From assembly GCA_018822665.1 (NCBI GenBank), contig JAHJJX010000034.1, positions 1 to 36,147 on the forward strand: a DNA stretch of 36,147 nt, read 5' to 3'. Made by a program: the position numbers and the translations under genes. The notes under the pieces were generated by a model that had not been told where the DNA came from, made no database searches, and worked only from the letters and a program-made list of their open reading frames with translations. Numbering within the stretch: position 1 is the stretch's first letter; the number at the start of each line of letters is the position of its first letter. Below, one piece after another: positions 34,181-36,147 of this stretch. This DNA comes from a bacterium. GTDB lineage: Bacteria > Campylobacterota > Campylobacteria > Campylobacterales > Sulfurimonadaceae.

Positions 34181-35441
34181 TTCCCCATTTCAATGTATCG
34201 ATTCCATACTTTTCTCTTAGATTTTGTGAATACCCCGTGAGCTTTTTCATTTTTTGTTCATCCTCAAAACCTATGAGAGAAAGCTCCTTTTTAGAATCTC
34301 TTGTAAAGCTGGAGCAGTTTATACTGAGTCTGATTACCTTAAGCCTTCTATGGATATCTGCTTCATTAAAAAGAGCAAGACATAAAGAATCAAATTTCTT
34401 TTCTGTAAATATTTCACATAGACTTATATTTTTGTGAGATTTTTGACGCATTTCATAGTGGATGCTTAGATGATAGACGGTGGGAATAACATCAAGTTTT
34501 AATATGGCAAAGCTGAGGTGACGGGCAAGTACGTGAATTCTTCTCCTGAGTTCATTTCTCTCAAAGAGCGGGTCAAAAGTTCGAGATATCCCGATGGATT
34601 TTCTTTTTTGTGTTGTTTGGATAGGTGCATCACTCAGTCCGCTTACTCTTTTGTAAAGTTCACAAGCATACGCTCCCCAGGATTCTACAGTTCCTCTTCT
34701 TGCCCTTAAGTCTCCCAATGTATGGATTTGTACGGATTTTAGTTTTTCCTGCATACTCCGACCGATACCTGCAAAATTTTCAACCCTGATGGGATTGACA
34801 AATGTGTCAAATTCATGCGCATAAATGGTCTTGCATCCAAAAGGCTTTGCATACGTAGTTGCCAGTTTGGCAATGTAGCGCGTATGTGCGGCACCTATGG
34901 AAACAGGAAGTTTTATCTCTTTTTTTATTTCATGTCGGAGATTGTCTATAAATTGTTCTATATCTGTATCTTCCACCCAGCCGCTTAAATCCCCGTAAAA
35001 TTCATCTATGCTGGCTTGTTCGATGAGAGGAATTTTACTCTGCAAAAATTGATGCAGTTCATGGGAGAGTTTTTGATATAAAGTCATATTTGGAGCTTTT
35101 ATTATAAGCTTCGGACAAAGAGAAAGTGCTTCTTTGATGCTCATAGCAGTTTTTACTCCAAAAGAGCGGGCTTCATAACTTGAAGTTGTAAGGATTCCTC
35201 TTACTCTTCCGTCTTCATCTTTAAAAGCATCCAAATCATCATCTTTTGTTTCATACGCTTTGTAAAAAGTCGGCACAAAAGAGCCTGAATTTTCAAAGTT
35301 TACAGTCTGATTCTTTGCTTCTTTATTAAAGATTTTTGTATCACTCCTGCCTCCAACGGCGACTGCCTTATGCTCAAGCGATGGGTCTATTATTCGAGCA
35401 GCTGAGACAAAAAAACAATCAATGTCAACGTGTATTTTCAA
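34170..35441 (-). CDS. Y-family (DinB/UmuC-like) DNA polymerase
   Basis: Translesion DNA polymerase. The 423 residues start KIHVDIDCFFVSAARI (first catalytic Asp and the steric-gate region), continue with TSSYEARSFGVKTAMSIKEA and the second active site QASIDEFYGDLSG, then LPVSIGAAHTRYIAKLATTY, a helix-hairpin-helix region FAGIGRSMQEKLKS, and a little-finger domain from about 285. It is longer than E. coli DinB (351), with extra residues near 50-75 and at the C-terminus. The TTG start has AAGG 8 bases upstream. A minus-strand TATAAT at 35480-35475 is a possible -10. Cotranscribed with the DUF234-type gene. DinB is the likeliest name; UmuC cannot be excluded. Confidence 0.88.
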   Translation of the reverse strand: MKIHVDIDCFFVSAARIIDPSLEHKAVAVGGRSDTKIFNKEAKNQTVNFENSGSFVPTFYKAYETKDDDLDAFKDEDGRVRGILTTSSYEARSFGVKTAMSIKEALSLCPKLIIKAPNMTLYQKLSHELHQFLQSKIPLIEQASIDEFYGDLSGWVEDTDIEQFIDNLRHEIKKEIKLPVSIGAAHTRYIAKLATTYAKPFGCKTIYAHEFDTFVNPIRVENFAGIGRSMQEKLKSVQIHTLGDLRARRGTVESWGAYACELYKRVSGLSDAPIQTTQKRKSIGISRTFDPLFERNELRRRIHVLARHLSFAILKLDVIPTVYHLSIHYEMRQKSHKNISLCEIFTEKKFDSLCLALFNEADIHRRLKVIRLSINCSSFTRDSKKELSLIGFEDEQKMKKLTGYSQNLREKYGIDTLKWGSEL

Positions 35442-35474
35442 TTTGAGTGCCTTTTATGCAGTTGTTTTTAAAGT

Positions 35475-35480
35475 ATTATA
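35475..35480 (-). promoter_or_regulatory. possible polymerase gene -10
   Basis: TATAAT on the minus strand, 34 bases before the TTG start. No LexA-type box was recognised next to it. The rest of the 35442-35651 gap holds plus-strand TACAAT (35573-35578) and TATAAT (35609-35614) ahead of the PsiE-family gene. Confidence 0.35.
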
Positions 35481-35651
35481 ATTCATGAATTTGACGTAAT
35501 ATGATATTATGGCAAATAGACATTTTTTTGCTGGCAGAAAATGAGTAAGTGCCGGATTGTAAAAATTTAATGTACAATAGACTTACAAAATAATCAACTC
35601 TCGGGGGATATAATAATTTGTATCTCTAAAGAACTATAAAAAGGATTTATT

Positions 35652-36146
35652 GTGAAAATGGTAAATAGCAGAGATGATGCACAAAGACATGAAGAGTTAC
35701 CAACCGAACATGAAGATGCTCTGATTGCTTTTTTACATAAAGTGATTAAAATAGCCGTAAAAATTTTGGCTGTTTTAATGGTTTTGGTTATTTTTTGGGG
35801 TGTCGGTGATGTTGTTTATGTTCTTTATAATAACTTAAAAGCTCCCCCTTTTATGCTCTTGAGTATTTCCGATATTTTTAAAACTTTCGCAGCGTTTTTG
35901 GCCGTACTGATTGCAATAGAAATTTATCAAAATATTGTTTTATATCTCAGAACCGATGTTATACCGATAAAACTTGTCGTAGCCACAGCGCTTATGGCCA
36001 TCGCGAGAAAAGTCATTATCATTGATTTTGCAACAGTTACCCCTATGTATATTTTTTCAACTGCTGCGGTTGTTTTAGCCCTTGGAATCACATATTATTT
36101 GGTTGGACAACATCATAAAGAAAGGTTGATTGAGGAAAGAAAATAG
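35652..36146 (+). CDS. PsiE-family inner-membrane protein
   Basis: A 164-residue protein of the phosphate-starvation-inducible PsiE family, whose biochemical role is unknown. A charged N-terminus (about 28 residues) is followed by four membrane segments near residues 37-60, 75-97, 105-125 and 133-152. Between them lie SISDIFKTFAAFLAVLIAIE, NIVLYLRTDVIPIKLVVATA and ARKVIIIDF, typical of the family. GTG 35652 is 6 bases after AAGGA and is preferred to ATG 35658 (12 bases). No clear Pho box was seen. The stop is complete one base before the window ends. Confidence 0.82.
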   Translation: MKMVNSRDDAQRHEELPTEHEDALIAFLHKVIKIAVKILAVLMVLVIFWGVGDVVYVLYNNLKAPPFMLLSISDIFKTFAAFLAVLIAIEIYQNIVLYLRTDVIPIKLVVATALMAIARKVIIIDFATVTPMYIFSTAAVVLALGITYYLVGQHHKERLIEERK

Positions 36147-36147
36147 C

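Noticed and set aside
1-36147. tRNA, rRNA, CRISPR array, insertion sequence or prophage
   Set aside because: No cloverleaf, rRNA segment, regularly spaced repeats, transposase or phage gene was recognised; genes cover almost the whole window.

Overview
The window looks like a chromosomal segment from a free-living Campylobacterota (epsilonproteobacterial) species, most like Sulfurimonas or Sulfuricurvum. The signs are low GC content, frequent GTG and TTG starts, a futalosine-route menaquinone gene (mqnA), an S10 ribosomal operon without rpmD (L30), a zinc-type S14, and a permease/ATPase/MCE/lipoprotein block ordered like the Campylobacter iam locus. This placement is inference from gene content. 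No rRNA, tRNA, CRISPR array, insertion sequence or phage gene was found.

Layout. 1-1037: galE (minus), running off the left edge. 1167-2977: a membrane-anchored parvulin-type PPIase and a HupE/UreJ protein. 3052-4317: malic enzyme. 4310-7992 (minus): mqnA, a di-haem cytochrome c peroxidase and a GGDEF/EAL protein, apparently one operon. 8098-9977: moaD, moaE and moeA for molybdenum cofactor, transcribed divergently from mqnA. 10089-12083: a chemoreceptor with a NIT-type (nitrate/nitrite sensing) domain. 12065-13711 (minus): rnhB and a DUF4143-type ATPase. 13885-24502: a long S10/spc operon from rpsJ to infA, with secY and map, closed by a hairpin terminator; rpmJ, rpsM, rpsK, rpsD, rpoA and rplQ do not follow.

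24546-26208 (minus): a secreted tandem rhodanese with no cysteine, a chorismate mutase and an unknown helical protein. 26374-29294 (minus): an MCE/Mla-like lipid transport operon of permease, ATPase-like subunit, MlaD-like protein, lipoprotein and a 40-residue membrane peptide. 29388-30176: an inositol-monophosphatase/CysQ-like gene interrupted by an in-frame TGA. 30179-32244 (minus): a Na/Pi cotransporter and a small basic protein. 32431-33234: a DnaJ-domain protein. 33227-35441 (minus): a DUF234-type nuclease-like protein and a Y-family DNA polymerase. 35652-36146: a PsiE-family membrane protein.

Three things stand out. First, the 11-mer TTCCACATGCC (core CCACATGCC) recurs 8 times exactly, and its 9-bp core 11 times, on both strands and in different codon phases; this looks like a DNA-level signal such as an uptake sequence. 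Second, the ATPase subunit of the MCE transporter lacks Walker A, signature and Walker B motifs, and seems to start at an ATT codon after a strong ribosome binding site. Third, two enzymes look disabled: the cysteine-free rhodanese and the TGA-interrupted phosphatase.
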